Shown in pieces: positions 12,001 to 22,572 of a stretch of DNA of 64,000 nucleotides. The notes beneath the pieces are model-generated. The model did no database searches and was not told where the DNA came from. It saw only the letters and a list, made by a program, of their open reading frames with translations. The DNA comes from Litoditis marina. Lineage: Eukaryota; Nematoda; Chromadorea; Rhabditida; Rhabditidae. The DNA is taken from assembly GCA_964036275.1 (NCBI GenBank), contig OZ038436.1:4806936-4870935 (forward strand), in the 5' to 3' direction. How positions within the stretch are numbered: position 1 is the first letter of the stretch; each line of letters begins with the position of its first letter. A program made the position numbers and the translations under genes.

Positions 12001-12959
12001 ACATTCGAAAAACGCTTTAGCCAAAAACGAGAAAATCTGCTTATTTATGACGCAAAATTATTAAATTTTCACGTGTTTCCATCTAAAAACGGACTACTTT
12101 TTTTCTCGACTAGACGAACCTTACTGGTGTATGGTTTCCACCCATTTCCGTATAGATTTATTGAACATTTTCTATTCAAAACTATAAAAAGTGCTACAAT
12201 TCGAATCAAGTTTCACGCCAATCAACAAACGGTGAAAAATCCGGCTGAATTACGCGCGCGCGCCATCTGCCTATATCAACCGAGTGGCATTGTATCAGCA
12301 AATAGATGAAAAACGTAGACAGGAAGAAGAAAAAACACCATTTCACAAAGGAATTCCCCATCGCATGTGTAAAATGGCATTCTAGAAATCTACTGTTCAA
12401 AAACAACTATTCAAAAAGTGACTAGAACTCGATCGTTAGCTACTCTATTACCAATAACAACAAGACAAGATTATTCTAGACAACTCAACAGAGAAACAAT
12501 AACCAAATGAATATGACTGCAATTACATAAATAATGTTTACATAATTACATGAACAATAAAAATTAGAAAAAAAGTGCTACCAACCCCCAGAATTCCGCC
12601 GCTAGACGCTACAGCCTCATTGGGAAGTTCGAAATCGCCGTCAACGTCGTAATAATCTTCGTCATCGTGGTCCGGTGCTAAAATCGATAAGTAAATCAAA
12701 CAATCAATAGACTATATCAAACCTAAATCAATCAATAACCTACATATAATAAATAACGACAAGAGCACAACTTGAAAAGCTTGAACAGAAAACTAGGTGT
12801 TTGTTCTACTCATATACTAATAATATAAACTTCTACAATATTTTACATAAATAATGACTAAAAAGACAAAAACTAACCCAAATTGAGCAAATGTTGGGCA
12901 GATCGATTTCCGTTCGCCTGTGAACGTTTGGCCCCCGGTGGCTCCAATAGAGTCAGCAT
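1..12959 (-). CDS. ptc: Patched-family receptor, N-terminal part (gene runs off the left edge)
   Basis: Multi-pass Hedgehog-receptor/sterol-transporter family (RND superfamily). Coding exons on the minus strand, all phase-compatible: 12878-12959, 12586-12677, 11802-11924, 6948-7140, 6233-6351, 5662-5777, 3331-3543, 2613-2754, 2061-2268, 653-841, 412-494 (520 codons). Family marks: RPSWCDAD (res 84-91), TM1 about res 130-151, [11 protein letters not shown] (280-290), KWTNFDP (332-338), GHGYLDRPC (364-372) and [11 protein letters not shown] (from 496), each matching the first extracellular domain of Patched. The start ATG at 12959 has an in-frame TAG at 13005-13007 upstream. The eighth exon could instead begin at 2766 (same frame). 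Extracellular domain 1 is longer than in vertebrate PTCH1, mainly through the Thr/Ser/Pro-rich exon 653-841, which opens with a basic KRKRRD stretch. I cannot decide between ptc-1 and ptc-3 type; the sterol-sensing domain and C-terminus lie outside the window. Confidence 0.9.
949..1078. repeat. Dispersed repeat (GTCACTAGGACGTTTTGGGT)
   Basis: Same blocks at 53565-53665: CACTAGGACGTTTTGGGTGT and GGGTCGAAACGATTTTTGAG (inverted there). A third fragment, CAGGGTCGAAACGGTTTTGA, is at 31295-31345. It lies in the Patched intron between exons 2061-2268 and 653-841. Confidence 0.55.
1540..1712. repeat. Dispersed inverted-repeat-like element (ACCAGTAAGGTTGTCCG family)
   Basis: ACCAGCAAGGTTGTCCGAAT, then AAATTCGAAAAATTTCGCC, CACGTGTTCACATCTGAAAA and ACCATACTGGTGTATG. 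Clear relatives are at 11978-12135 and, weaker, at 26222-26360 and 57305-57435. No coding capacity. Confidence 0.55.
1880..2055 (-). repeat. GTGAGTAT-rich dispersed repeat, copy A
   Basis: Read on the minus strand: CATACGTAAAATATTTCCG, AAGTGAGCATGAGCAGCCCC, AAAAGTGAGTATT, and at the end AAAAGTGAGCATCATT. The same blocks in the same order are found at 10186-10345. This copy begins within six bases of the donor of Patched exon 2061-2268. Confidence 0.65.
2298..2415. mobile_element. Hairpin MITE (TTTAAACTGCAAT family), copy 1
   Basis: GGACGATTATGTGGTCCAAT leads into a central palindrome CCTTTAAACTGCAAT..ATTGCAGTTTAAAGG and closes with CACATAATCGTTCTG. The transcript would fold into one long hairpin. 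It lies in the Patched intron before exon 2061-2268. Confidence 0.75.
2802..3023. mobile_element. hAT-like non-autonomous element, copy 1 (222 bp)
   Basis: Ends are CAGAGGTCACCAGAAGTTG and, on the other strand, CAGGGGGTGACCAAAACGTTG. It is flanked by an exact 8-bp direct repeat CCTGATTA (2794-2801 and 3024-3031). An 8-bp duplication with CAGRG-type ends is typical of hAT transposons. No transposase is encoded. It sits in the Patched intron before the exon 2613-2754, about 48 bp from its acceptor. Confidence 0.85.
3737..4186. mobile_element. 450-bp inverted-repeat element with triplicated end motifs
   Basis: Each end carries three copies of GACAACTCGTCCCC in inverted orientation (about 3745-3805 and 4112-4181). 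An identical 8-bp direct repeat TGTATAAT flanks it (3729-3736 and 4187-4194), at the same 8-base distance from the first motif on both sides. The centre is AT-rich without a coding frame. This suggests a non-autonomous hAT-type element whose ends are arrays of transposase-binding motifs; the binding role is inferred. Confidence 0.75.
5415..5632. mobile_element. hAT-like non-autonomous element, copy 2 (218 bp)
   Basis: Same family and orientation as the copy at 2802-3023: ends CAGGGGTGACCACAAGTTG and CAACTTTTTGGTCACCCCTG, with shared internal G-run and TCGTA blocks. Flanks CTGCCACA (5407-5414) and CTGCCAGA (5633-5640) match at 7 of 8 bases, a slightly aged target duplication. It lies 29 bp past the donor of Patched exon 5662-5777. 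Confidence 0.82.
5865..6063 (-). mobile_element. tRNA-Arg-like inverted-repeat element, copy 1
   Basis: Starts TATAGTGTGTGCCAA and ends TTGGCGACGACTATA (plus strand), giving short imperfect inverted repeats with TA at the edges. On the minus strand an internal tRNA-like block has A box TTAGCGCAGTGGTTA and B box GGTTCGATTCC, near 5890-5965. It lies in the Patched intron between exons 6233-6351 and 5662-5777. No intact cloverleaf was found, so this is not a functional tRNA gene call. Confidence 0.75.
7141..11801 (-). other. 4.7-kb third coding intron of the Patched gene
   Basis: Bounded by donor GTACGT (11796-11801) and acceptor TTTTGCAG ending at 7141. No nested gene could be supported: the ORFs inside are short and show no family resemblance or usable splice structure. 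It contains a dispersed repeat rich in GTGAGTAT/GTGAGCAT motifs (10186-10345) and is otherwise low-complexity, AT-rich DNA. An intron this long at the 5' end of a developmental gene could hold enhancers, but nothing in the sequence proves it. Confidence 0.7.
10186..10345 (+). repeat. GTGAGTAT-rich dispersed repeat, copy B
   Basis: Blocks CATACGTAAAATACCTTC, AAGTGAGCATGAGCAACACC, two AAAAAGTGAGTATGTGTAAC units and AAAAGTGAGCATCAGT. It is homologous to 1880-2055 but in plus orientation, inside the long Patched intron. Confidence 0.62.
11978..12135. repeat. Dispersed element, second copy of the GTTGTCCGAA family
   Basis: AAGTTGTCCGAACAGTCAG, CACGTGTTTCCATCTAAAAA and CCTTACTGGTGTATGG line up with 1540-1712. 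It lies in the Patched intron between exons 12586-12677 and 11802-11924. Confidence 0.55.
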
Positions 12960-13130
12960 TGGGGGGAATCGTTTGATGTTAGAAATATTGAGGGGGGTAG
13001 AATGCTAGAAGAGTCTAGTGGCACGACGGTAGTCCACACCAACCGCAGCCCCGATCTATTCCGGTCTAGACACTGAAACATTCAAGTGAAATAAACATCG
13101 GGTACTGAAACATTCAAGTAAAATAGGCAG
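12960..13130 (-). promoter_or_regulatory. ptc: 5' leader of the Patched gene with duplicated TTTCAG acceptors
   Basis: Reading the minus strand toward the start codon, TTGAATGTTTCAG occurs twice (ending near 13110 and at 13073-13075) inside a short tandem repeat. Either could be the spliced-leader acceptor or the end of a 5' UTR intron. The leader from 13072 to 12960 carries an in-frame stop, so it is untranslated. Leader use is inferred from consensus only. Confidence 0.45.
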
Positions 13131-16100
13131 GTGAAGTCAAACTGATCAAGCAATATAAAAGCGAGAGGAAAACTCGAGAGTAATCAATAGATAGAACATA
13201 AAGTGAAAGTCGGTAAATTGTGTTGAACTTTTATGAAAGGAGCTGAGATTTTCTTTTATATGCTAGGTGAAACATACAATTGCAACAGTGGAACTCGCAC
13301 TTTTAGCCAAACGACTACAATTGACACGTGATGGCTTGCAACATGTAACCCGACACTCAAACAATGCGGCGCCCAGACAAAAAACGCGGATCTTCCTTCG
13401 ATTCTATGACACCTAACCCTCTCAACCCAGCTATTCACTAGTAGAATGTTTCAACAAATATGTTCATTAAAAACCTGTCAGAAAGTCTCTATTCAGTCCA
13501 AAGAGCAAAAAACAACAACAAATTGTAAACCCGGAAGAATCGTAACTATAATCGTAACCCAATTACTCATCACTTCAGTGTTTCAGCGCCTCTATAAATT
13601 AAAATCAACAATCAGCATTCTATGGCAGTGTTCGAGGTAGACGAACGATGTTTTGACAATATGTGAACGCGAGAGGCCGCGCGCCACGCATAATGAAAAA
13701 AGGGGCCCAGAAATCGATTGAAAACGAAACTCAAAAGACAGGGGGATAATTATCAACGTCGTCTGGTCGTTCCATACTAAATAGATGGGAAAAACGAACG
13801 ACGCAGACACGAAAAGCTACCCCGCGGGAGCCACCGAAAAAACAATCGAATATAACATTGGCGACATTGCACCCAGACAGACAGACATTCTACGAAATGA
13901 CCACATGTGAGATGGGAATTTCGGCCAGATAGAGGATGTAAAGGTTTTCTGGAGCAAAATTGAAAGATTAGGTGGCTAAATCGTTCATGTACCTTGTTCT
14001 TATGTTCAGTTGATAAACTACAAATATTTTCTACATGATAAATTGAAAAACCATCATGTTTTATGATGATCGGAATGCTACAGCTACATTCTTACCAGCC
14101 TTGCTGAAATTTAGCACATGAAAGCTTGCAAGTTGAAAATGAATCAATCAATCAATACTGTTCAGTTGAAACTAGTAATTCTATTGTCCGTCTGGTATCT
14201 AGCTTCTGACTAGACACTATAGGCACCACAGTCCATATCCATAATCAGGAAAACCCGTTCGAAAAAGATACTAGAACCATGACTGCCTAAACCGATACAA
14301 CAATTGAAAGAGTACTACTAGCGGGCTAAAAGGGTTATACTCAGCACAAAACTGGAATGTTTGGTATTATTATAACCGAAAAATGCGTTGTTTTACATCC
14401 AGAACTTTACTGCTAGAACTCAAAAACGTTCAACTCAGAACTGCTTGAGAATGCGAAATGAGAATGAGAAGTTTCGAAGCATTTCACACAATTGCACGTC
14501 AAAAGGCGGAGCCATGTGAAACGGCTTCTAATTTGTTTGCACAAACGGTTCGACCGAAAAAAAGAACTCAAACAAGGAAGAACGAACTGTGGTGGTGGGG
14601 CGATTAGACAAAAGTACACTGCGTTCACTCCAACTACCTTTCCGTTTTTCTTCTCCTTTTCTCCCTACGAGCGTTTTATCGCAACAAATCTACAGAAACT
14701 CGTCTAGAACCCGCTCACGAAAAACAATAAACAAAATGTCGATAAAGCACTAGACTGTGATAGTATTATCTCAAACAAAGAAGTTGTGATGACACACTGC
14801 ATGGCTCCATACCACACTGGACAAGACCAAAAAATATATGGGACGGGAATATTTGAATGTTGTTTATAATCCTATACAGCTTATGTGCCAGAAAAGAATA
14901 GTAGGTGCTCATAGCCCATATAAACACCCTAAGTACACTTGTGACTGGCCCATTCCAGTAAACAATAAAAACTAAACTAAACAAATGTCAAATGAAGCTT
15001 AACTGAGAGGTGGGAGAAAAGACCGTAACTTTTACATATTGACGAAAACTGCAGAACAGTCACCAGACTGTAATGACAAACCGCTTGAAGTAGTTTTATA
15101 GAAATGAAAAATGAGTCACCGCACGATATGTACAACAATTTAAATGGTCGGCCGATGACTAACCTCGGCTAGCCGGCGCCTACTACCCTGAAGAACGAAA
15201 AATAAAAACTTTTATAGTCACATACCACACAAGTGACGTGATATTATTAAGCAAACAAACACCTTTCTTCCATTTTGAGTCTCCGAAAAAAGGTTACTAT
15301 GCTGGGGTTACTCTTTTCAGGTAGTACAAGTACGAGGATTCAACACTGCTTTTTCAAGGCGGTATTCTCCCCAAATTCTAGAACCCTTATCGTTATCGCA
15401 TCATCTCAAAAGAAAAAGAAGCGAGCACTTGACATCACGTGTTTGACCTCAAGAAAATAACTAAATTGGGTTATAATCGACCGAGATTAAAAAGTTTGAG
15501 AAACCAGTTTCAGTCCAACAAAAAAACGCACGATCCAACGTGGCTAATCGGTAATCGCCGATGGTTAATTCAATTAAAAAGGAAACAAAAAGGCCAAGTC
15601 GGACGAAAACTCGGAAATACGGAATAAAACATCCATATGAATCATATTGGAATGAATGACCAGAGATAGTAGTGAGTCATTGTGAAATGGCTGTGTTTAG
15701 ACCAACAACAACTGAATGCCTGGTTATTTGAAACGGGAGCGCGTGCGACGGAATCCCGCCGCGCCACGCGGCGCTGCGACCGAATTTGGGCGGGGCCGCG
15801 GCCAATCAATACTGGAAAAGTGAGGCTGAACGGCGGCCTATGCCACTGCATTCAGGGGAGCGAATCGATTTCAAACGAGTCAAATATTTTACGACGGCCA
15901 GTCCAGTTTCATCATAATTAACCCGCAAATTAAGGAATTCGGGCGAAACACACAAGTGCACTAGACAGACAATGGCTACCAAAAGAAAGATAAGAGTCAC
16001 GTGGGAAGTCAAAACGCAAGGTAAACAAAACAAAAATCTCGCGTAATTGACAAAATTTGAATTTCTGCCAAGATTTTTTGAATTAAAGGACTAAGTGGAA

Positions 16101-16898
16101 ATCGCGCCGAGAGTTCTTATGCAATTTTGAAACATTTGAGTGCGGATAGCACTAGTTTCTCAATTTGGAACATTTTTTCAATCAAAACAGTATGTTTTCT
16201 GGACTATTCTAGTTCTCTCGAAATCGGAAAACCCTGATGAGGACAGAATGATACATTTGTGGCTAAATATTGCTCCAATACAGTTTTAATCCTTCAAAAG
16301 TAGCTTAACTCATGGCCACAGTTAGTTTTATAGCGGATGGTTTAGGAAAGTCTGTGAATACTAGTTATATCCATCGGTCAAACAAACTGACACACATAAA
16401 TAAGCCAATTAGCAGAAGAAAGTGTAACATTTGAATGAAATTGTTGGACGGGTGCGCGGGCACCTATTGTTGGCGGTGTAATAAGAGAAGTGGCCGGAAT
16501 AGAGTGACCCAAGGTAGGTCAAAATGTGATGGTTGTTTGGTCTTTGACTGGGCCGCCCACAAAACAAACAAAAACATTATTGAACTGCATTTTTCTCCAA
16601 TAAACACTGGTAACGAAACATTTGAGTGAGCGATGTCGGTTGAATCTTTTGTCAGTAAAGCACCAAACAAAAGTAGGGCGATTATATTACATACAATCGA
16701 GTTATTACAGTCAAGGGGGTATTTCTAATTTTTCTACACTTGTAATGTAAAATATAATCTACGCATAATCAGGTACTATTTTAAAAAAAGTGGGAACAGT
16801 GACCGTAAATTGTAAGCTCACATTGCCGGGTAGATATTTGAGAAAAATGTTGATGACCGAATTCTAAATCAGATTACGATTATCTAATTATATTTTCT
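13131..16898. other. Intergenic region upstream of the Patched gene
   Basis: No coding exon could be supported on either strand. There is a GC-rich patch at about 15735-15815 with a CCAAT-type box. The open frames are short and unrelated to anything I recognise. Confidence 0.5.
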
Positions 16899-17052
16899 GA
16901 GTACGTATGCTAAAAGATCCCGGCACCTTCATCCCATACTGCGTCTCCTCAAACTTACGCTACTTCTCTGCTATTCCATACCGAGGAAATATTTTGAGAG
17001 CGAGAGACGCAGGATGGGATGAAGGTGTCGGGATCTTCTAGCATACGTACTC
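16899..17052. mobile_element. 154-bp palindromic MITE (GAGTACGTATGCT ends), copy 1
   Basis: About 50-bp near-perfect terminal inverted repeats starting GAGTACGTATGCTAAAAGAT and ending AGCATACGTACTC, around a short AT-rich loop. Confidence 0.8.
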
Positions 17053-17819
17053 TGGTGGTTAAGCGCAGATGCTAGTTTACCAAGCAATATAAACAGCAAA
17101 ACAATTGAATCAGTATTTTGTAGTACACCATTTGAATTTTGCTCAAACAGCTTACAAGTCTTTTTGAGCTTCCAAAATACGGCCACAGTTCAGTCAGAGT
17201 GTTAGCATTGCTCAGATCTTACAAGGGTGAAACTCCAAAAACGCTTCCAACACTTTTTCAACCAATTGCTGTTTTTCTATGTTAAGAGCACTGATTATCA
17301 GAAAAAAGTACAGAGAAGCAGATAGAAAAATCTCCAAAATGGCGTGTTCTATTGTCGTTTTGTTTTCTTTCGGCTTCCAGTAGAGATAAGGGGTTCACGT
17401 GACAGTTTGACAGCAGTCAAGACCTTCCCGCATAAAACATATGATCTACAATACACACATATGGATCGATAGAGGGTGTTTAAAATAATATCTGTGAGCC
17501 ATTGCGTTGATTGTGAGAAGAATGAATCGGGTTATAGTTCGCACCATTCCTACTGAGACTCCTACAGTAACCTTACAAACTTTCCGAAGGCAGTTGATAA
17601 GCTGAAAATGTAGTTCATGGAAAATGCTCTCGTATATTTACTCTACCTGAGAACGAGAATGAGGTGCGGAAATCCTCAATCTTTCCGATCAAAACTAACT
17701 AAGCAAAACGGCTTGGAAGTTTTGAAATCCTACTGTAGGGGTCTCAGTGAGAATGGAAAAGACTATAACCCAGCTCGCGTCCGAGTTAGGGGCATATTGT
17801 GGCGGCGAATTCCACAAGG

Positions 17820-18040
17820 AACCGCGAATTTCGTTAAGCCTGACAGTTAACCGTTAGCCATTTAACCAATTTTTACAGTCAACCATTTAACCATTTTTCT
17901 ATTAACCCTTTGGTAGCCCTTTTTTCTAACCTTTTCTTCGGCAAAATTTGCGGTTACCAAGTGGTTAACAAAAGTGTTAACCATTTTTTTGGTTAATGGT
18001 TAACTGGCGCGGTTAACAAAAAACGCGGTTAAATAAAGAA
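17820..18040. mobile_element. GGTTAACC-rich palindromic element, copy 1
   Basis: Many GTTAACC/GGTTAAC motifs in both orientations, ending GGTTAAATAAAGAATTCGCC. Followed by a partial tandem duplication (GTGGCGCAACGAT at about 18050 and 18169). Confidence 0.55.
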
Positions 18041-19118
18041 TTCGCCTATTGTGGCGCAACGATAAACGTAAAAATGAAAACCCACAAACGTCAAATTCTA
18101 AATTTACCGGAACAGCTTTCAGTAGTTCGCAATCGATATTTCATTACTATACATCACAGGCATATCGTGGCGCAACGATCAACGTGAAAACTGAAAAACA
18201 TTCATATAACACATCTACTCAAAGTTCATGTTCCTACTATGGGAGTCTCAACACCAATTATGTAAATTATATCATAAAATAACCTCTATGAAATGGAAAC
18301 GCATTCTTTAGCACTTTTCCAATCTGTCACTTTGACGTTTTTGTAGCTGTCATCTTGACAGCCACCCATTCGATAACTACTAGCTACTACATCAGAAAAC
18401 ATTATAACAATGATTTATCAATATTCTTGTATTTGAATATAAGATTCAAGTTAATATTTTGAACAATGTAACAATACCGATTTTTGATTGTGTGTGGGAG
18501 AGAGTTGTTCTGAATCGCCAAAAAACAACCAGTTAATATTTGTTCAGAGTTTTCGTCCGACCGCGAAATAGCGAAAAACCAGTTTGGTGAAAATATGCGA
18601 AACCTGAACCCATTCCTCTTCTCATTCAACAATTGTTTCTGTTTTGTGTGTCTTTTAATATAGATATGTTTTTTTCATAATTTATCCAAATTCAATCTCG
18701 ATATTGAGGTTAACGAATATCCACTTTGTTAAATACTCTTTGCATAACGAGAAAACAGAAGCTGTGAAGCATTAGAAAACGCTAATCATACTGACTCTGC
18801 TACAGTTCTTTCCATTCCCATTGAGATTTCGGTAAAAAACGTTGTGAACATATTTGACCCCCCCCCCCACTCAACCCAACCCTGCAGTAAATGAGTATGA
18901 TGTGTTATCGTTGCACTTTTGGTTTTGCAAATCAAATACTCTTCCAGGAACCGAGAATGGTTTCTGAAAAACTTCTGGATCAGAAGGTGGCCTATGCAGA
19001 CAAAGCTCGTGAGTTTTCTGTCACATTTTTTTGTAATGACTACCAGTTTGTTATTTTGGACCAACGGGGTTGGGACAAAGCCTCAATTGTAGTTTCATCT
19101 GTACCCATCCCAAATACT

Positions 19119-19485
19119 CTAGAATTGGACGGCGAGTCGCCGGCGACATGGAGGGGTCGGCAGAGTGTCGCCGGCGAGTGGCCGGCAATTATTTTCGGGT
19201 TGTTGATTGTGGATAATATATATGTTAATCAGATACGTATACTTGTCGTTTTTAGTTAGGTGACAAGTTCATACATGAACAATGAAGCTATGAATCTCAT
19301 CTTCTCTACTCCTGGCGTCGATGAGTATATACAAAAATTTTCATTTCCGTAAAATCACAAGTTCAGGTGTCTGATTACTATATATAACGTTCAGTGTAAA
19401 GAACTGAAAAATGGTCGCAGGCGACCCGCCGCCGACACTCTGCCGACCCCTTCATGTCGCCGGCGACTCGCCGCCAAAATCTGGA
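19119..19485. mobile_element. Inverted-repeat element with GC-rich arms
   Basis: Arms GGCGAGTCGCCGGCGACATG (about 19120-19185) and the reverse complement at about 19410-19482. The loop is AT-rich. The GCCGGCGA repetition explains the local GC spike. Confidence 0.65.
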
Positions 19486-19795
19486 GTAGAACGGTTCACA
19501 ATTGAACAACATAAGGATCAAACTACAAACCTATTCGATGCGGCAAGCGGGTTTCATCACATCCACTGTCCTTGGTGTAGCGTTTATTAATATAACAAGT
19601 ACAACTGATTGCCAAGAAATGGTTTATTCAAAAGTATGTGAAATAGAATGAATGACCGCAAGACAAAAGTTGGTCATACATCATTTTTACAAAACGCATA
19701 TATACGGGCGCATACAAAACATATAAAAAAAACGCAGCGCGAGTAGCGCATCCCGAACCTCAGCTCAGCCCCCTTATAAGGACAGTAGGGTTGTT

Positions 19796-19935
19796 AATCG
19801 AGTAAAAATTTCGAGTTTTCGAAAATTCAAGTTTTTCGAGTTCTCGAAAGTTCTAGTTTTTCGAGTTTCCGAAATTTCGAGTTTTTCGAGTTTCAAGTTG
19901 AACTCGAAACTCGAAGTTTCGAGTTTATTTCGAGT
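19796..19935. repeat. TTTCGAGTT-rich simple repeat
   Basis: Imperfect head-to-tail TTTTTCGAGTTTC units, closing with an inverted AACTCGAAACTCGAA. A smaller similar tract is at 63518-63626. Confidence 0.65.
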
Positions 19936-20601
19936 TTTATTTTTAACAACCCTAAAAGGCTAAAGGACAGCGCTATCGTATAGTTTGTTCCACCCACTTA
20001 TAACCCTCTACAGTAATCTGCTCAAACTTCCTGGTAAAAGTTTGGTATATTGATGTTTTTAGATTTTCTTCAATTTTCGGGAGTGCCTTCTACATGTTTA
20101 CTACTACAAACTCTAAAAGTTTCAAACCGAGATAGTGAATTAGACATTAGAAAACGCCTCTCGAATACTTGACGGATTACTGTAGAAGGACATCGATAGA
20201 GTATAGGTCAGCTCGCTAAGATACACAAGATAGTTTCGTTTCTGCATTCCCTACTCGATTTCGACAGGATAGGACGAAAACCATGACGTTCAATATTATA
20301 CAGAAATATGATTGTTCAAAAACACAATTCAATAATCAACAAAGAGTAAATAAAAAATAGCGAAAGCCATAAAGTTTTTAAAATCAAAACTCTTGGTTCT
20401 TGATAACTTTGGAGGTTCAATGGCATGTGCCTTTACATCATATTAAATCGAACAATAATATTATTATTATTGTTTTAATATTGTTTATACCCTATTTCAG
20501 CCCTGTTCCACCCATTTTCGCGTAGATTCCACCTGATTCTTCTTTTGATCTTTGGCTTCTTCTGCACGTGTTTCATGTATGTTCTTTCAAACTTAGTCAA
20601 C

Positions 20602-21118
20602 AATTTATGAAAAAGTGGGGGCCCAACGAATGTGAGATTTGTCTTCTGCTGTGCGCCCCTTAGACAACTACTCTCAAATGGAGCAGCTACTGCTACAAAA
20701 ACCGAAAAATACTCATGTATAACTGTTAATTACAAACATACAAAAGTCGTAAAATATTTTCTCAAACCTGTAAACTAGAATCTACAAGTCACAGCTGCGA
20801 AAGAGAGAACAACTGTTGAATAATATACCAAACGTTACAGCACCTAGAATTGAAGTAATGATCAAAAACACCAACCATTGTGCACAAAACCAGGAACTCT
20901 ATAATCGACTACGTTGAGTTAATATCTGTGATTTGTAGATTCTAGTTTACAGGTTTGAGAAAATATTTTACGACTTTTGTATGTTTGTAATTAACAGTTA
21001 TACATGAGTATTTTTCGGTTTTTGTAGCAGTAGCTGCTCCATTTGAGAGTAGTTGTCTAAGGGGCGCACAGCAGAAGACAAATCTCACATTCGTTGGGCC
21101 CCCACTTTTTCATAAATT
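20602..21118. mobile_element. 517-bp foldback element with 190-bp inverted repeats
   Basis: Arms 20602-20794 and 20926-21118 are almost perfect reverse complements, starting AATTTATGAAAAAGTGGGGG. The 131-bp loop has no coding frame. No clear target duplication was seen. A related end fragment is at 28969-29072. Confidence 0.85.
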
Positions 21119-21289
21119 TTTCTCTTTTTGTATACATGCCGTAGGTATGTGGTTTGATCTGTACGGTGCAGATAAAATTGTTTTCTTAATGAACCACTTG
21201 CCACTTATTACTATCATTCATTGCAGTTCTAAAAACTTACTTTCTGCCCTCTGCCCTTCAGAATCCCAGTATACGTCATGTTTGAATGA

Positions 21290-22045
21290 AGTTTCATCGT
21301 AAATTGACCATTTCTAAGAAACTTTCAGCATTCGAAAACATATTTCACGTCAATTTTTTGAAAGTTGACGTCATCTGGCCTTCTGATTCCCAGAATGAGT
21401 CATATTTAGATAAATTTTTGTCGTTAATATACCATTTTTAGGATATTTTCAGCATTTGAAAATATATGTGACGTCAACTTTGCACTTTTCAAAATCGACT
21501 TCATCTGGTCTCCAGAATCCAAGAATACATCACTCTCAGATTGAGTTTCACCGTTAATTGACCCTTTCTAAGATATTACCATCGTTTAAAAATATATGTG
21601 ACGTCAACTTTGCACTTTTCAAAATCGACGTCATCTGGTCTCCAGAATCCCAGAATAACTCACTCTCAGATTGAGTTTCACCGTTAATTGACCCTTTCTA
21701 AGATATTACCATCGTTTAAAAATATATGTGACGTCAACTTTGCACTTTTCAAAATCGACGTCATCTGGTCTCCAGAATCCCAGAATAAATCACTCTCAGA
21801 TTGAGTTTCACCGTTAATTGACCCTTTCTAAGATATTACCATCGTTTGAAAATATATGTGACGTCAACTTTGCACTTTTCAAAAATGACGTCATCTGGTC
21901 TCCAGAATCTCAGAATACGTCACTTTTAAATTGAGTTTCTCCGTTAATTGACCCTTTCTAAGATATTACGATCATTTGAAAATATATGTGACGTCAACTT
22001 TGCACTTTTCAAAAATGACGTCATCTGGTCTCCAGAATCCTGAAG
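21290..22045. repeat. 130-bp tandem array, about 5-6 copies
   Basis: GTGACGTCAACTTTGCAC recurs with the downstream base of each unit at 21471, 21601, 21731, 21861 and 21991, an exact 130-bp period. Units also carry TGACCCTTTCTAAGATATTA and TCATCTGGTCTCCAGAATCC. Divergence rises toward the left end. Confidence 0.88.
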
Positions 22046-22572
22046 GACGTCAGGAATAGAATACTTCATACTCAAATAAAAGTCACGATGGCGTCATATT
22101 TAATTTTTCGAGCAAATCGGTAATTGTTACTCTAAGTTACAGGACAGTTTGAGTTGTCGACCGCACAGAGATAGTGAGAGAGCGTGCTAAATGGAGAGAC
22201 GCAGACACTTTCCGAAAAATGTCTATAACTTTGATTAAAACAATTTTTTCTTAAATTTTTTTTGCTCCGCGAGCGTTTGAGTAGGTATCACATGTCTTCC
22301 ACAATTTTCAACGAAATCGGTTAAGTAGAAACCCTTAAACTGGGTTTACTTTTCTTGTCACAACCCACCCACACACGACGGAAGTTGGCGCTCTTGATGA
22401 AGCGCATGATCTCTGAGAGCTTGCTGCCCATGGCTTGCCAAAAAGTTGAGAAATTTCTGGCATTTTTCGGGCAAATTACTCCCAACGCATGTCCGATGCG
22501 CGGCGTACGCTGTTTAACCGCGTTTCGCGGAGGCGCACGTAGGGCAATAAAAAATTTGTTCCAGATGAATTT

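Noticed and set aside
15735..15815. GC-rich patch with a CCAAT box as the Patched promoter
   Set aside because: It lies 2.8 kb upstream with no evidence linking it to the gene; a similar patch at 57870-57965 is far from any gene.
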